A stretch of 64,000 bases of DNA from Bordetella sp. BOR01. GTDB lineage: Bacteria > Pseudomonadota > Gammaproteobacteria > Burkholderiales > Burkholderiaceae_B. The stretch's first letter is position 1. Every line of letters starts with the position of its first letter. A program made the position numbers and the translations under genes. The stretch is from NCBI RefSeq assembly GCF_019218885.1, contig NZ_JAHUWT010000002.1:806001-870000 (forward strand), written 5' to 3'. Under the pieces are notes generated by a model. That model made no database searches. It was not told where the DNA came from and saw only the letters and a list, made by a program, of their open reading frames with translations. Shown here piece after piece: positions 10,141 through 18,436 of this stretch.

Positions 10141-10641
10141 CTAGCGTCGCGAGGGCAGGCGCAGGCCGGTTTTCTTCAGGATGCGGGTGCTGACCAGCAT
10201 GTCGTCGGCCAGGGTGGCGCGGCCGAGCAAGGTGCGGATGTGTTCGCGATACTTGTCGATTTCCTCGGCGCTGCGGCCGTGCACCATGGCGAACAAGTTG
10301 TAGCGCCAGCCTCGGCGTCGCGGTCTTCTGTAGCAATGGCTGACGAACGCCAGGGCGCCCACTTGCGGACCTAGCCGGTCGATGCGCTCGTCATCGACGT
10401 CCCAGACCGTCATGCCGTTGTGCCGGTAGCCCAGCCGGTAGTGATTGGGGACTGCCGCTATCCGGCGGATTGCTCCTGCGTCTTGCAAGCGGCGCAGCAG
10501 GGCCAGGACGGCATTGGGGCTCAGGTCCAATTGTTCGGCCAGCCAGCCCCAGGGGTCGGCGACCAGCGGCAGGCCGGCCTCGGTCAGGCGGATCAGGCGC
10601 TCGGCCAACAGGGCGTCAGACGGGGAAATGCAGGCCGACAT
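10141..10641 (-). CDS. nirH: Siroheme decarboxylase subunit NirH (Lrp/AsnC-like)
   Basis: NirD, NirL, NirG and NirH together decarboxylate siroheme to 12,18-didecarboxysiroheme, the precursor of heme d1. The protein is about 166 residues and resembles AsnC/Lrp regulators, with an N-terminal winged-helix-like part and a C-terminal alpha-beta domain containing the family motif GWRYNLFAMVHGRS. I chose ATG at 10641 ([12 protein letters not shown]), which overlaps the end of nirG by 26 bp. The frame is open further upstream but lies wholly inside nirG there. A non-ATG start a few codons later cannot be ruled out. Confidence 0.88.
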   Translation of the reverse strand: MSACISPSDALLAERLIRLTEAGLPLVADPWGWLAEQLDLSPNAVLALLRRLQDAGAIRRIAAVPNHYRLGYRHNGMTVWDVDDERIDRLGPQVGALAFVSHCYRRPRRRGWRYNLFAMVHGRSAEEIDKYREHIRTLLGRATLADDMLVSTRILKKTGLRLPSRR

Positions 10642-11059
10642 GGTAGGTCTGTTCTTTGGGCAGGTTGAGGACATCGAGGCCGGTGCGTTGTTCGATACGC
10701 TCGATGACGCGTGGGATATCGCTAGGGGCGCTACAGGCCAGCACGAACCACATGTTCCACGCGTGATCGCGCTGGTAGTTGTGGGCCACTTCGGGGATAT
10801 CGGCCAGCATTGCGGCAACCTCGTCGAAGCGCGACGGCGGTACGCACAGCGCCGCGAGGGTGAAGGCACCACCGAGACGCTCGATATCGAACATGGGGCC
10901 GAAGCGGGTCAGCGTGCCGTCTTCCAGCCAGCCCTGCACACGCGCGCGCAGTTCGCGCGGGGGCACGCCCAGGCGTCCGGCAATGGCCTCCCAGGGGCGG
11001 GGTATCAGCGGCAGCCCATGCTGCAGCAAATCGAGCAAGCGTCGGCCGAGTTCATCCAT
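10616..11059 (-). CDS. nirG: Siroheme decarboxylase subunit NirG
   Basis: This is a second Lrp/AsnC-like siroheme decarboxylase component. Starting at the ATG at 11059 ([18 protein letters not shown]) gives 147 residues, ending [19 protein letters not shown]. This start overlaps the last 8 bp of nirL. The core motif [16 protein letters not shown] is the counterpart of the [13 protein letters not shown] motif in NirD, so NirG and NirD are the D/G-type pair. NirL and NirH are the other pair ([11 protein letters not shown] and RYNLFAMVHGR). Four separate genes is the Pseudomonas-type arrangement; some species fuse D and L. Confidence 0.9.
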   Translation of the reverse strand: MDELGRRLLDLLQHGLPLIPRPWEAIAGRLGVPPRELRARVQGWLEDGTLTRFGPMFDIERLGGAFTLAALCVPPSRFDEVAAMLADIPEVAHNYQRDHAWNMWFVLACSAPSDIPRVIERIEQRTGLDVLNLPKEQTYHVGLHFPV

Positions 11060-11561
11060 GACGGTCTCCGGGGGCATAGCGGCCGCCGCATTGCTTGAAC
11101 GCCCGGGTACTGAACAGTAACTGGTGCGGCAGGGCGTGCAGGCCCAGTTGCCGCAGCAGCATGTCGACCCGCTGGCGTACTTCATCGCGCTGGCGGCCAT
11201 GCACCATGCAGAACAGGTTGTAGGGCCAGTCGGGCAGGCGACGAGGGCGTTGGTAGCAAAGGTTGATACCGGGCGCGAGGCCCAGGCGCCGGCCGGCTTC
11301 GTCGACCTTGCGATCCGGGACGTCGAGCACCAGCATGGCATTGGCGCGAAATCCCAGTGCGCGGTGATTCAGCACCAGGCCTACGCGGCGGAACAGGCCA
11401 GTGTCGTTCCAGTGCAATACCTGGGCTAGCACGGCGGTTTCCGTGGCGCCGATCTGTTCGGCCAATAGCTGATACGGGCGCTCGGCCAGGGGCAGGCCGG
11501 CTTCGAGCAGCCGGCGCAGTTGTATTGCCTGGACAGGCGCCAGCGCGGCAGGTCGAGTCAT
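11052..11561 (-). CDS. nirL: Siroheme decarboxylase subunit NirL
   Basis: This is a 169-residue Lrp/AsnC-like protein of the siroheme decarboxylase complex. It begins [20 protein letters not shown] and carries the NirL/NirH-type motif [12 protein letters not shown]. The ATG overlaps the nirD stop by 4 bp. The regulatory-protein resemblance is a family trait; in this setting the function is enzymatic heme d1 precursor decarboxylation and not DNA binding. Confidence 0.9.
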   Translation of the reverse strand: MTRPAALAPVQAIQLRRLLEAGLPLAERPYQLLAEQIGATETAVLAQVLHWNDTGLFRRVGLVLNHRALGFRANAMLVLDVPDRKVDEAGRRLGLAPGINLCYQRPRRLPDWPYNLFCMVHGRQRDEVRQRVDMLLRQLGLHALPHQLLFSTRAFKQCGGRYAPGDRHG

Positions 11562-12013
11562 TGCGCGGCCTCAAGGGGAAAGCCCAGGTCGATGCGGTAG
11601 GCCTGGACCATGGGCAGGTCCAGTGGCGCCAGGCCGGTATCGGCGGCGAGCTCTGCCAGGATCTGGTCGATGCGCACGCGATCCGGCGCGGTGATGACGA
11701 ACCACAGGTTGTAGCGGTGCTCACGCAGGTAGTTGTGGTTGACTTCGGGATACTGGCTGATGCGTTCGGCGACGGTTTCCACCTCGTGCGGTGCCACGGG
11801 CAGGGCGGCGAGGGTGCTGGCACCGGCTTGGCGATGCTCGAAGACCGGGCCGATGCGACCCAGCACGCCGGCTTCCTGCAGGCGGTGCAGGCAGTCCAGC
11901 AACTGCGGTTCGCCGCAGCCCAGGGCCTGTGCCATTGCCTGGTAGGGGCGTGCGCATAAGGGCATGCCGTGCTGGTAGGCATTCGCTATTTGCAGCGACA
12001 AGTCGTCGAGCAT
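11558..12013 (-). CDS. nirD: Siroheme decarboxylase subunit NirD
   Basis: This is the first of the four Lrp/AsnC-like siroheme decarboxylase genes. I used the ATG at 12013 ([16 protein letters not shown]), 4 bp after the nirF stop, giving 151 residues. In-frame ATGs at 12034 and 12061 would extend the protein into nirF. The core motif [18 protein letters not shown] matches NirD/NirG. The protein ends with a short tail (FPLEAAQ) whose stop overlaps nirL by 4 bp. Confidence 0.9.
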   Translation of the reverse strand: MLDDLSLQIANAYQHGMPLCARPYQAMAQALGCGEPQLLDCLHRLQEAGVLGRIGPVFEHRQAGASTLAALPVAPHEVETVAERISQYPEVNHNYLREHRYNLWFVITAPDRVRIDQILAELAADTGLAPLDLPMVQAYRIDLGFPLEAAQ

Positions 12014-12017
12014 CGAC

Positions 12018-13193
12018 TCACAAGCCTGTTGCATGGGCACGGCTGGAAAAGAAAATGCCACTGGGACTGGCGGCAGGCAGCCGGGCGACGCGTTCGAGCC
12101 GGTACGGGTCCCACACCTGCACTTCCTCGCCGTCGCGGACGGATACCCAGACCTGGTCGCCGCGCGCGGTGAACTCCATGTGCAGCACGGCGGGGCCCGG
12201 TTCCAGCGTGGTGATGATACGCAGGCTTTCGGTATCGATGACCTGGATCAGGTGGTTGTCGGGGTAGGCGAAATTCACCCATACTTGCCGGCCGTCGGGC
12301 CGGGCCATGACGAAGACGGGTTGCCCCGCGACGTCGATGGCGGCGGTCTGTTGCCAGCTTCCGGTGTTCATGACCAGCACCTGATGGTGGCCGACCGCGG
12401 GCACGAAAGTCTGGTCGCCGGCAACCGTCCAGCCCTCGAGGTGCGGCATCTTGTACACAGGCAACTTGCGCTCGCCCCGGCCGTAGTGCTCGAGCACCCG
12501 CCGCACGCCGTGCTCGGGATGCCAGAGATCCAGTTGCGCCATGCCGTTCTCGCCGAACAGGCCCGCCAGGTAGTAGCGGCCGTCAGGCGTGAGCAACGCA
12601 TCGTACGGTTGGTTGCCGATGCCGGTGTGACGGGTGACGATGGGCTCGCTTCCCTGGCTGAAGTCGGCGACCCAGATCTCGCCGGTATCGAACAGGCTAT
12701 ATATGAAACGCTGGCCGGGAGCGTCCGCCACTCCGACCACGCGCGACCGGCGATCGCCGCCGGGCATCAGGGTGGCTGGAATATCGGCCACCTGCTCCAG
12801 GGTGCGCGCATCGAATACCTTGACGCCGCCCGGGTCGTAGTTGCCCACGGCGATCAGCGTGCCGTCCTGGCTGATGGCGCCGCCGATGCTGTTTCCGCCT
12901 TGCACGACACGCTGGTCGATGCGCCGCGTCAGCAAGTCGACCTTGGTCAGGCCGCCGTCGCGGCCGAATACATAGGCGTAGCGCTGGTCGCGCGAAAACA
13001 CGACCGAGGCGTGCGACAGGTCGCCCAGGCCTTCTACGCGGCCGAGGCTGGTGCGCGAGGTGCTTTCGACAATCTGCAGGCTGCCAGTGCCGCGTTCGAC
13101 CACGACGCCCAGATCGCCAGTGCCGCGCAGCGGCGGTTGCGCGCAGCCGGCCAGCAACAAGCCGGCCAGCAGGATCAACAGGGGGCGCATCAT
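12018..13193 (-). CDS. nirF: Heme d1 biosynthesis protein NirF (lipoprotein)
   Basis: NirF is required for heme d1 synthesis and acts in the periplasm on a late tetrapyrrole intermediate. The 391-residue protein starts with a lipoprotein signal whose lipobox LAGC places the acylated cysteine at residue 17. It is therefore probably membrane-anchored, as reported for the Pseudomonas protein. The rest is a beta-propeller related to the d1 domain of NirS and NirN, without a cytochrome c motif. Two adjacent ATGs (13193 and 13190) can serve; the first overlaps the nirC stop by 4 bp. Confidence 0.93.
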   Translation of the reverse strand: MMRPLLILLAGLLLAGCAQPPLRGTGDLGVVVERGTGSLQIVESTSRTSLGRVEGLGDLSHASVVFSRDQRYAYVFGRDGGLTKVDLLTRRIDQRVVQGGNSIGGAISQDGTLIAVGNYDPGGVKVFDARTLEQVADIPATLMPGGDRRSRVVGVADAPGQRFIYSLFDTGEIWVADFSQGSEPIVTRHTGIGNQPYDALLTPDGRYYLAGLFGENGMAQLDLWHPEHGVRRVLEHYGRGERKLPVYKMPHLEGWTVAGDQTFVPAVGHHQVLVMNTGSWQQTAAIDVAGQPVFVMARPDGRQVWVNFAYPDNHLIQVIDTESLRIITTLEPGPAVLHMEFTARGDQVWVSVRDGEEVQVWDPYRLERVARLPAASPSGIFFSSRAHATGL

Positions 13194-13528
13194 TTGGGGG
13201 GGTATCCTTGCAGAAGCCGGTCGGCCAGCCAGGCGATGTCTTGCTCGTCGAGCAGGGCGTCCCAGTTGGGCATGGGCGTGCCCGGGCGGCCGAGGGTGAT
13301 GGTGGCGATCAGGAGTTCACGCGGCTTGCCTGCCAGCGCCTGGCGGGTCAGTGGCGGCCCCAGGCCACCGGTCATGCGCAGGCCATGGCATGAACCGCAG
13401 TCTTGCCGCAGCAAGTGCTCGAGCTGGCCTTGCCTCGGCATGTCGGGCTCGGCCTGGGCGACGCCCGGCAAGCAGCAGGCCATCAGGATGCCTGCCAGGC
13501 CGGTTGCCGTATGGAAGAGGCGTGCCAT
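13190..13528 (-). CDS. nirC: c-type cytochrome NirC
   Basis: NirC is a small periplasmic monoheme cytochrome that can pass electrons to NirS and may take part in d1 maturation. The 112-residue precursor has a signal peptide ending near AQA (about residue 26) and one heme c motif, CGSCH, at 44-48. A methionine in PGTPMPNW is the likely sixth ligand. Its end overlaps nirF by 4 bp, and the gap to nirB upstream is 35 bp. Confidence 0.9.
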   Translation of the reverse strand: MARLFHTATGLAGILMACCLPGVAQAEPDMPRQGQLEHLLRQDCGSCHGLRMTGGLGPPLTRQALAGKPRELLIATITLGRPGTPMPNWDALLDEQDIAWLADRLLQGYPPK

Positions 13529-13563
13529 GGAGTTTGCCGGTTGACGTTTGCAGGCCGGGTGGG

Positions 13564-14439
13564 CTACTGGCGCGCCGCGGTAATGTCGGCCGCCGTGTCG
13601 ATGCCCAGGTGATAGCCCAGCGATACGTGGTGGTAGCGTCCGGCACTGTTGTCGTCGTGGATGGCCAGGCCGAAGTTGTAGGTCTTGCCCGGTTCGAGCA
13701 GGACATCGCCCTCGCCGCCGGAAAACTTGCGGGTGAACTCCACCACCCAGGTGTCGCCCACGAGCTTGCCTTGCGCCCCGACCAGCGCCTGGCCGCCTTG
13801 CATGACGCGCTCAGTGGCGATATGGCCGTCGTAGGCCCTGTTCTCGCCGCTGCGCCACTGGTTCAGGTCGTAGAAGATGCCATCGGCCAGCGAGCCGCCC
13901 TTGACGTACTTGGTCTTGCTGTCGTTTGCACCGGGCATGGTGCGCGCGTCGCCATGGCAGGCTCCCCAGCAGCCGCCGGGCTGGGCCAGTTCGACCTTGT
14001 CGCCGGCCTCGAGCATGTAGGCGATCTTGACGGGGTTGTCGGCGTCCAGCTTTGCGGCGCCCGAAGCCTTGGGCTGGGCCCAACTGAAGCGCAGGTAAAG
14101 GTGCTGGCCATCATGGGTGGCCTGGACCCTGACATCGATCGAGGGGGCCTTGCCGGCAATGGGGCTGGGCTCGAGCTTTTTGCCGCCCACGATCAACTGG
14201 CCCATGTTGGCGATTTCCTCTGAATGGCAGTCGACGCAGGTTTCGCCTTTTTTCAGGGCGCGCGCGCCACCGTGCTCGGTGCCTTTGGTGATCCATTCCA
14301 CGGCCGATGTTCCCGGGTAGAACAAGGTGATCTCGGTAGCCTTCACGGCGTTCCAATCGGCGGGGGCGCCGGCCTGTGCGGCAACGGCCGCCAGGGCGAG
14401 CGCGGCGCCAGCGGCGCCGGACAACAGGGTGTTCTTCAT
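13564..14439 (-). CDS. nirB: Diheme cytochrome c-552 NirB
   Basis: This periplasmic cytochrome is of the c-552 / DMSO-reductase-like heme-binding type, a proposed electron carrier in the nir cluster. The ATG at 14439 (MKNTLLSGAAGAAL), preceded by AAGGA, is preferred over one seven codons upstream. That gives 291 residues with a signal peptide ending near residue 24. One normal heme motif, CVDCH, lies at 68-72. A second, CWGACH at 157-162, has three residues between the cysteines (CX3CH). From memory, the Pseudomonas stutzeri NirB looks very similar. This gene is unrelated to assimilatory NADH nitrite reductase nirB. Confidence 0.85.
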   Translation of the reverse strand: MKNTLLSGAAGAALALAAVAAQAGAPADWNAVKATEITLFYPGTSAVEWITKGTEHGGARALKKGETCVDCHSEEIANMGQLIVGGKKLEPSPIAGKAPSIDVRVQATHDGQHLYLRFSWAQPKASGAAKLDADNPVKIAYMLEAGDKVELAQPGGCWGACHGDARTMPGANDSKTKYVKGGSLADGIFYDLNQWRSGENRAYDGHIATERVMQGGQALVGAQGKLVGDTWVVEFTRKFSGGEGDVLLEPGKTYNFGLAIHDDNSAGRYHHVSLGYHLGIDTAADITAARQ

Positions 14440-14476
14440 GCCAGGTTCCTTGTCGATCATGCTTGCGGCAGCGCCG

Positions 14477-15070
14477 CTACTCTTCGTCTTCGTCGGTCAT
14501 GCCTTGCGGCTTGTGATGAGCTATGCCTTTGTGACAATCAATGCATGTCATGCTGTCTTCGATAGCCATCTCGTGCTGTTTGCGCGCCCGCTGCTTCTGC
14601 GATTCGCTGTTCATGCTGGCAAGGCTGTGGCAGTTCCGGCATTCGCGGGAGTCGGACGCCTTCATGCGCCGCCATTCATGGCGCGCCATTTCCAGGCGCT
14701 TGGCTTCGAACTTCTCGCGCGTGTCGATGGTGCCAACCAGCTTGCCCCACAATTCCTTCGATGCCTGGACCTTGCGGATCATCTTGTAGGTCCAGTCTTT
14801 GGGCACGTGGCAATCGGGGCAGGTGGCGCGTACACCCGTACGGTTGGTGTAGTGGATGGTTTCCTTGTATTCGGGGTACACGTTGTCGCGCATTTCGTGG
14901 CACGAAATGCAGAATGTCTCGGTGTTGGTGGCTTCCAGGGCAGTATTGAAACCGCCCCAAAGAACAACGCCCAGTACGATGCCGGCCAGCAGCAGGGTAG
15001 CGATCGAATACCTTTTGCTGGGGCGACGCAGCAGGGCGAAGATGCCTTTCTTGCCGTTTGGGTGTGTCAT
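14477..15070 (-). CDS. nirT: Tetraheme quinol-oxidising cytochrome NirT (NapC/NirT family)
   Basis: This is a membrane-anchored tetraheme cytochrome that moves electrons from the quinol pool to periplasmic acceptors, here probably NirS or NirB. The 197-residue protein has one N-terminal membrane helix (about 22-40) and four heme motifs: CISCH 54-58, CPDCH 84-88, CRNCH 144-148 and CIDCH 176-180. The acidic tail (MTDEDEE) resembles other NirT proteins. No good ribosome-binding site precedes the ATG; the nearest purine-rich run (GGGGAA) lies in the stem of the hairpin at 15080-15106. Confidence 0.93.
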   Translation of the reverse strand: MTHPNGKKGIFALLRRPSKRYSIATLLLAGIVLGVVLWGGFNTALEATNTETFCISCHEMRDNVYPEYKETIHYTNRTGVRATCPDCHVPKDWTYKMIRKVQASKELWGKLVGTIDTREKFEAKRLEMARHEWRRMKASDSRECRNCHSLASMNSESQKQRARKQHEMAIEDSMTCIDCHKGIAHHKPQGMTDEDEE

Positions 15071-15079
15071 GGTGGATTA

Positions 15080-15106
15080 GGCGGTTCCCCGAGCAGGGGA
15101 ACCGCC
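15080..15106 (-). other. Strong stem-loop between nirS and nirT
   Basis: This is a perfect 11-bp stem (GGCGGTTCCCC with GGGGAACCGCC) with a 5-base loop, located in the 58-bp gap between the nirS stop and the nirT ATG. No T run follows in the minus-strand transcript, so it is unlikely to be a full terminator. Its position suits a processing or stabilising hairpin that keeps nirS mRNA abundant relative to the genes behind it, or that masks the nirT ribosome-binding site. Confidence 0.55.
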
Positions 15107-15128
15107 GGCAGGTGGAAAACGGCGCCGA

Positions 15129-16811
15129 TCAATAAACGTCGTGCATGGTGTTGTAGACGTTGAACTTGCCTGTGGGCGTGACAACAGCCGGATCGGTGAT
15201 GACGCGCTTTAGCTTCAGGGTCTTGTCGTCGTAGATCACGATGGCGGACTGATCGGTCTTGCCGCCCCACAGCGAGATCCAGACCTCGTTGCCCGCCTCG
15301 TTGTATTCGGGTTGCACGGCGCGACGGATGGCCTTGCTTTCCGGCAGCCCGGAATCCTTGGCGACGTTGAGCCGGGTAGGCGGCTTGGACAGGTCGTCGA
15401 GGTTGAACACGTAAACCGATTCGGCGACTTCGCGTTCCGGGTTCATGGGAGCGTCGGCCCAGAAGTGCCTGGATTTCGGATGGGTCTTGACGAACAGGTT
15501 GCCGGCGCCCGGCATCTTGAGCTCTTGCACCACCTTCCAGTTGTGTTCCTTGAACTTGGCGTGCTCGGGCTTGTCGGAAGCAGTGGAAATCAGCGAGACC
15601 ACTTCATCGCCCAGGTGGCCGGTTGCCCATACTGGACCGAACTGCTTGTGCATGAAGTTGGCGCCTCGACCCGGGTGGGGAATCTTGGCGGTGTCGACCA
15701 GCGCAGCCAGCTTGCCTGTCTTGGTGTCTGCCACGGCAACCTTGTTCGAGGCATTGGCAGCCACCATGAAGTAGCGTCCGGATGCATCCCAGCCACCGTC
15801 GTGCAGGAATTTCGCCGATTCGATGGCGGTGGTTTTCAGGTTCTTCAGGTCGGTGTAGTCGACCAGCAGGATCTGGCCGGTTTCCTTGACGTTGACGACC
15901 CATTCGGGCTTTTGCAGCGAGGCCACGATGGATGCCACGCGCGGTTCCGGATGGTATTCGCCATCGACCGTCTGGCCGCGGGTGGACACTACCTTGATGG
16001 GTTCGAGGGTTTCGCCGTCCATGATGGAATACTGGGGCGGCCAGTAGGTGCCGCCGATCAGGTACTTGTCTTCGTAGCCCTTGAACTTGGACACGTCGAC
16101 CGAGCGTGCATCGGAGCCCAGGCGTACCGTCGCCACGGTGGTGGGTTCTTCGAACCACATGTCGATGACGGTCGTCAGGCCGTCGCGGCCCACGGTGTAG
16201 ACATAGCGGCCCGAGGCAGACAGGCGCGAGATGTGCACGGCGTAGCCGGTATCCAGGATCTTCCAGATCTTGTGGGTATCGCCATCAACCAGGGCAAGCT
16301 TGCCGGCATCGCGCAGCGTGATGGCAAAGACGTTCTTCAGGTTGATCTTGTTCATCTGCTTGGTGGGACGCTCGGCCACCGGAACGATCAGCTTCCAGCT
16401 GTCTTTCATGTCCTGCAAGGAGAACTCGGGCGGCACGTCGGGCGTTTGCTGGATATAACGCGCCATCAGGTTGACTTCCTGCTCGGTCAGGATGTCGTCG
16501 TAGTTGACCATCCCGCCGTCGGTGCCGTAGGCAATGATGTTTTCCAGCCGCTTGGTACCCAACTGCAGCGTGCCGCCTTCGATCTTGGCACCGTCGGCCT
16601 GGGTCTGGGTCCAGTGGGGTTCCAGGTTCTTGCCCGTGGCACCCTTGCGCAGGACACCGTGACAGCCAGCGCAGCGTTCAAAATAGATTTGCTTGGCGGT
16701 TTCTTTTTCGGCATCGGTCATGGCCGGCGCATTGGCAAGAGCGCCCGCTGTGCCCAGCAACGAAATACTGGCAATGAGGCTTGCCAGGAGGGTCTTTTTT
16801 GGACTGGTCAT
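15129..16811 (-). CDS. nirS: Cytochrome cd1 nitrite reductase NirS
   Basis: NirS is the periplasmic respiratory nitrite reductase (nitrite to nitric oxide). The 560-residue precursor has a signal peptide (about 1-26, cut near ALA), a heme c domain with CAGCH at 47-51, and an eight-bladed heme d1 propeller ending NVYNTMHDVY. The length matches the family. The start has a strong Shine-Dalgarno, AAGGAG. Upstream lies a Dnr-type box with a well-placed -10, so NO- or oxygen-responsive control is expected. It heads the minus-strand run that continues through the heme d1 genes into ccm. Confidence 0.98.
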   Translation of the reverse strand: MTSPKKTLLASLIASISLLGTAGALANAPAMTDAEKETAKQIYFERCAGCHGVLRKGATGKNLEPHWTQTQADGAKIEGGTLQLGTKRLENIIAYGTDGGMVNYDDILTEQEVNLMARYIQQTPDVPPEFSLQDMKDSWKLIVPVAERPTKQMNKINLKNVFAITLRDAGKLALVDGDTHKIWKILDTGYAVHISRLSASGRYVYTVGRDGLTTVIDMWFEEPTTVATVRLGSDARSVDVSKFKGYEDKYLIGGTYWPPQYSIMDGETLEPIKVVSTRGQTVDGEYHPEPRVASIVASLQKPEWVVNVKETGQILLVDYTDLKNLKTTAIESAKFLHDGGWDASGRYFMVAANASNKVAVADTKTGKLAALVDTAKIPHPGRGANFMHKQFGPVWATGHLGDEVVSLISTASDKPEHAKFKEHNWKVVQELKMPGAGNLFVKTHPKSRHFWADAPMNPEREVAESVYVFNLDDLSKPPTRLNVAKDSGLPESKAIRRAVQPEYNEAGNEVWISLWGGKTDQSAIVIYDDKTLKLKRVITDPAVVTPTGKFNVYNTMHDVY

Positions 16812-16889
16812 AGGTACTTCTCCTTAGGAAGCGCTTGCTGCGACTCCGGGTCACGGCGTTGTGGGTGATCGAGGGAACTGTGCGCTCTT

Positions 16890-16938
16890 TGGCCGGATCG
16901 TACTGAAGCGCCTGGACTCTACGCTTGACTGCAATCAA
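16890..16938 (-). promoter_or_regulatory. nirS promoter with Dnr/FNR-type box
   Basis: The box TTGACTGCAATCAA (16925-16938; read in the nirS direction as TTGATTGCAGTCAA) is followed on the minus strand by a -10-like TACGAT (16897-16902). The transcription start would fall near 16890, placing the box centre about 41.5 bp upstream. This is the classic class II position for FNR/Dnr activators. The predicted leader is about 79 nt and includes the nirS ribosome-binding site. Confidence 0.75.
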
Positions 16939-16954
16939 TTGAGGTAGCGCGGCG

Positions 16955-16968
16955 TTGACTGCAATCAA
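16955..16968 (+). promoter_or_regulatory. Second Dnr/FNR-type box, likely for norQEF
   Basis: This is an exact copy of TTGACTGCAATCAA on the plus strand, 30 bp centre to centre from the nirS box, about three helical turns. For the divergent norQ gene a possible -10, TAAGGT (17011-17016), would put the start near 17023 with this box about 61 bp upstream, a class I position. The -10 assignment is weak; the box itself is clear. Confidence 0.65.
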
Positions 16969-17050
16969 GTCCTGTCTTCACGCGCCTTGAGAAGCGCGTT
17001 GGCCAGCAGGTAAGGTGGCCCCTGATCCAGGACAGAACACAGGAATCAGC

Positions 17051-17866
17051 ATGGTCAACTCCGCGGCCTACGAGCCTGCGCCGGCAGCGCCCGACGCGCC
17101 TTATTACCAGCCGCTGGGCAATGAGGCGCAGTTGTTCGAGCAGGCATGGCGGCACGGCATGCCGGTGCTGGTCAAGGGCCCCACCGGTTGCGGCAAGACC
17201 CGCTTCGTGCAGCACATGTCGCATCGCCTGGGCCTGCCGCTGTACACCGTGGCGTGCCATGACGATCTCAGCGCCACCGACCTGGTCGGGCGCCACCTGA
17301 TCGGCGCCGCCGGCACCTGGTGGCAAGACGGCCCCCTGACCCGGGCGGTACGTGAAGGCGGCATCTGCTACCTGGACGAGATTGTCGAGGCCCGGCAAGA
17401 CACCGCCGTGGTGCTGCATCCCCTGGCCGACGATCGCCGCGAGCTGTACGTCGAGCGCACCGGCGAAACCTTGCGGGCGCCGCCCGGGTTCATGCTGGTG
17501 GTGTCGTACAACCCGGGCTACCAGAATCTGCTCAAGGGCATGAAGCCCAGCACGCGCCAGCGTTTCGTGGCGTTGCGCTTCGGCTACCCGCCGGCGGCCG
17601 AAGAGCGCCGTATCGTGGCCGCCGAGGCGCAGGTCGGTGAAAGCCTGGCGGCCCGCATCGTCGATCTGGGGCAGGCGCTGCGCCGGCTGGAACACCACGA
17701 CCTGGAAGAAGTGGCGTCGACCCGCCTGCTGATCTTTGCGGCCCGCATGATCGCCAGCGGCATGTCCGTGCGCGACGCCTGCCTGGCTTGCCTGGCCGAA
17801 CCCTTGTCCGACGACCCCCAGACGGTCGCGGCGCTGATGGAAGTGGTGGATGTCCACTTCGCTTGA
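17051..17866 (+). CDS. norQ: MoxR-type AAA+ ATPase NorQ
   Basis: NorQ works with NorD to insert the non-heme iron and activate nitric oxide reductase; the Pseudomonas stutzeri name is NirQ. I chose ATG at 17051 (MVNSAAYEPAPAAPDA) because AGGAA lies 6 bp upstream; an ATG at 17015 lacks this. The 271-residue product has Walker A GPTGCGKT at 43-50, Walker B CYLDEI, and a sensor-like SYNPGYQ. It diverges from nirS, the same layout as described for P. stutzeri. The end overlaps norE by 17 bp. Confidence 0.93.
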   Translation: MVNSAAYEPAPAAPDAPYYQPLGNEAQLFEQAWRHGMPVLVKGPTGCGKTRFVQHMSHRLGLPLYTVACHDDLSATDLVGRHLIGAAGTWWQDGPLTRAVREGGICYLDEIVEARQDTAVVLHPLADDRRELYVERTGETLRAPPGFMLVVSYNPGYQNLLKGMKPSTRQRFVALRFGYPPAAEERRIVAAEAQVGESLAARIVDLGQALRRLEHHDLEEVASTRLLIFAARMIASGMSVRDACLACLAEPLSDDPQTVAALMEVVDVHFA

Positions 17867-18434
17867 GGCCAGTCCGGATGCCGCCCGGCGCCTGCCAGGC
17901 GACCTGGCGATGTGGATTTTCATCCTGGCCGAACTGGCCGTGTTTGGCATCCTGGTGCTGGCCTTTGTGGTTGCCCAGGCGTTGCAGGCCGAACAGTTCC
18001 ATGCCGGCCGCCAGGTGCTGGATACCTCTATCGGGTTGGCCCTGACCCTGAGCCTGCTGACAGCCGGATGGCTGGCCGCCCAGGCCGTGGCCAGGGTACG
18101 GCAGGGCCGTGGCGGCGCGGCGCCGCTGCTGTGCGTGGCGCTGGGGGCGGCGTCCTGCTATGTAGCGTTGAAGCTGAACGAGTACCGCCACCTGGGGCGG
18201 CTTGGCCTGGGGCTGGAACATGACACGTTCTTCACCTTGTACTGGATCCTGACCGGCTTTCACTTCCTGCATGTGCTGCTTGGCATGCTGATACTGGCAT
18301 GGCTGGCCTGGCGCTGCCGGGCGGGAGCGTACGGGCCGGGCCATTGCCGCGGCATGGAATCGGGCGCGCTGTACTGGCACATGGTCGATCTGGTCTGGGT
18401 GTTGCTGTTTCCCGTGGTGTACCTGCTGGGTTGA
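17850..18434 (+). CDS. norE: Nitric oxide reductase-associated membrane protein NorE (COX3-like)
   Basis: This 194-residue, five-helix membrane protein is related to cytochrome oxidase subunit III. NorE homologues support full NO reductase activity but are not part of the purified NorCB enzyme. Visible family features include the N-terminal DLAMWIFILAELAVFG, the middle EYRHLGRLGLGLEHDTFFT, the helix GFHFLHVLLGM, and a C-terminal YWHMVDLVWVLLFPVVYL. The start overlaps norQ, and norF follows after 2 bp, so the three form an operon. Confidence 0.88.
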   Translation: MSTSLEASPDAARRLPGDLAMWIFILAELAVFGILVLAFVVAQALQAEQFHAGRQVLDTSIGLALTLSLLTAGWLAAQAVARVRQGRGGAAPLLCVALGAASCYVALKLNEYRHLGRLGLGLEHDTFFTLYWILTGFHFLHVLLGMLILAWLAWRCRAGAYGPGHCRGMESGALYWHMVDLVWVLLFPVVYLLG

Positions 18435-18436
18435 GC

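Noticed and set aside
10642-10872. Upstream extension of nirH
   Set aside because: The frame is open but lies entirely inside nirG, and its translation is Ser/Pro/Arg-rich shadow sequence.
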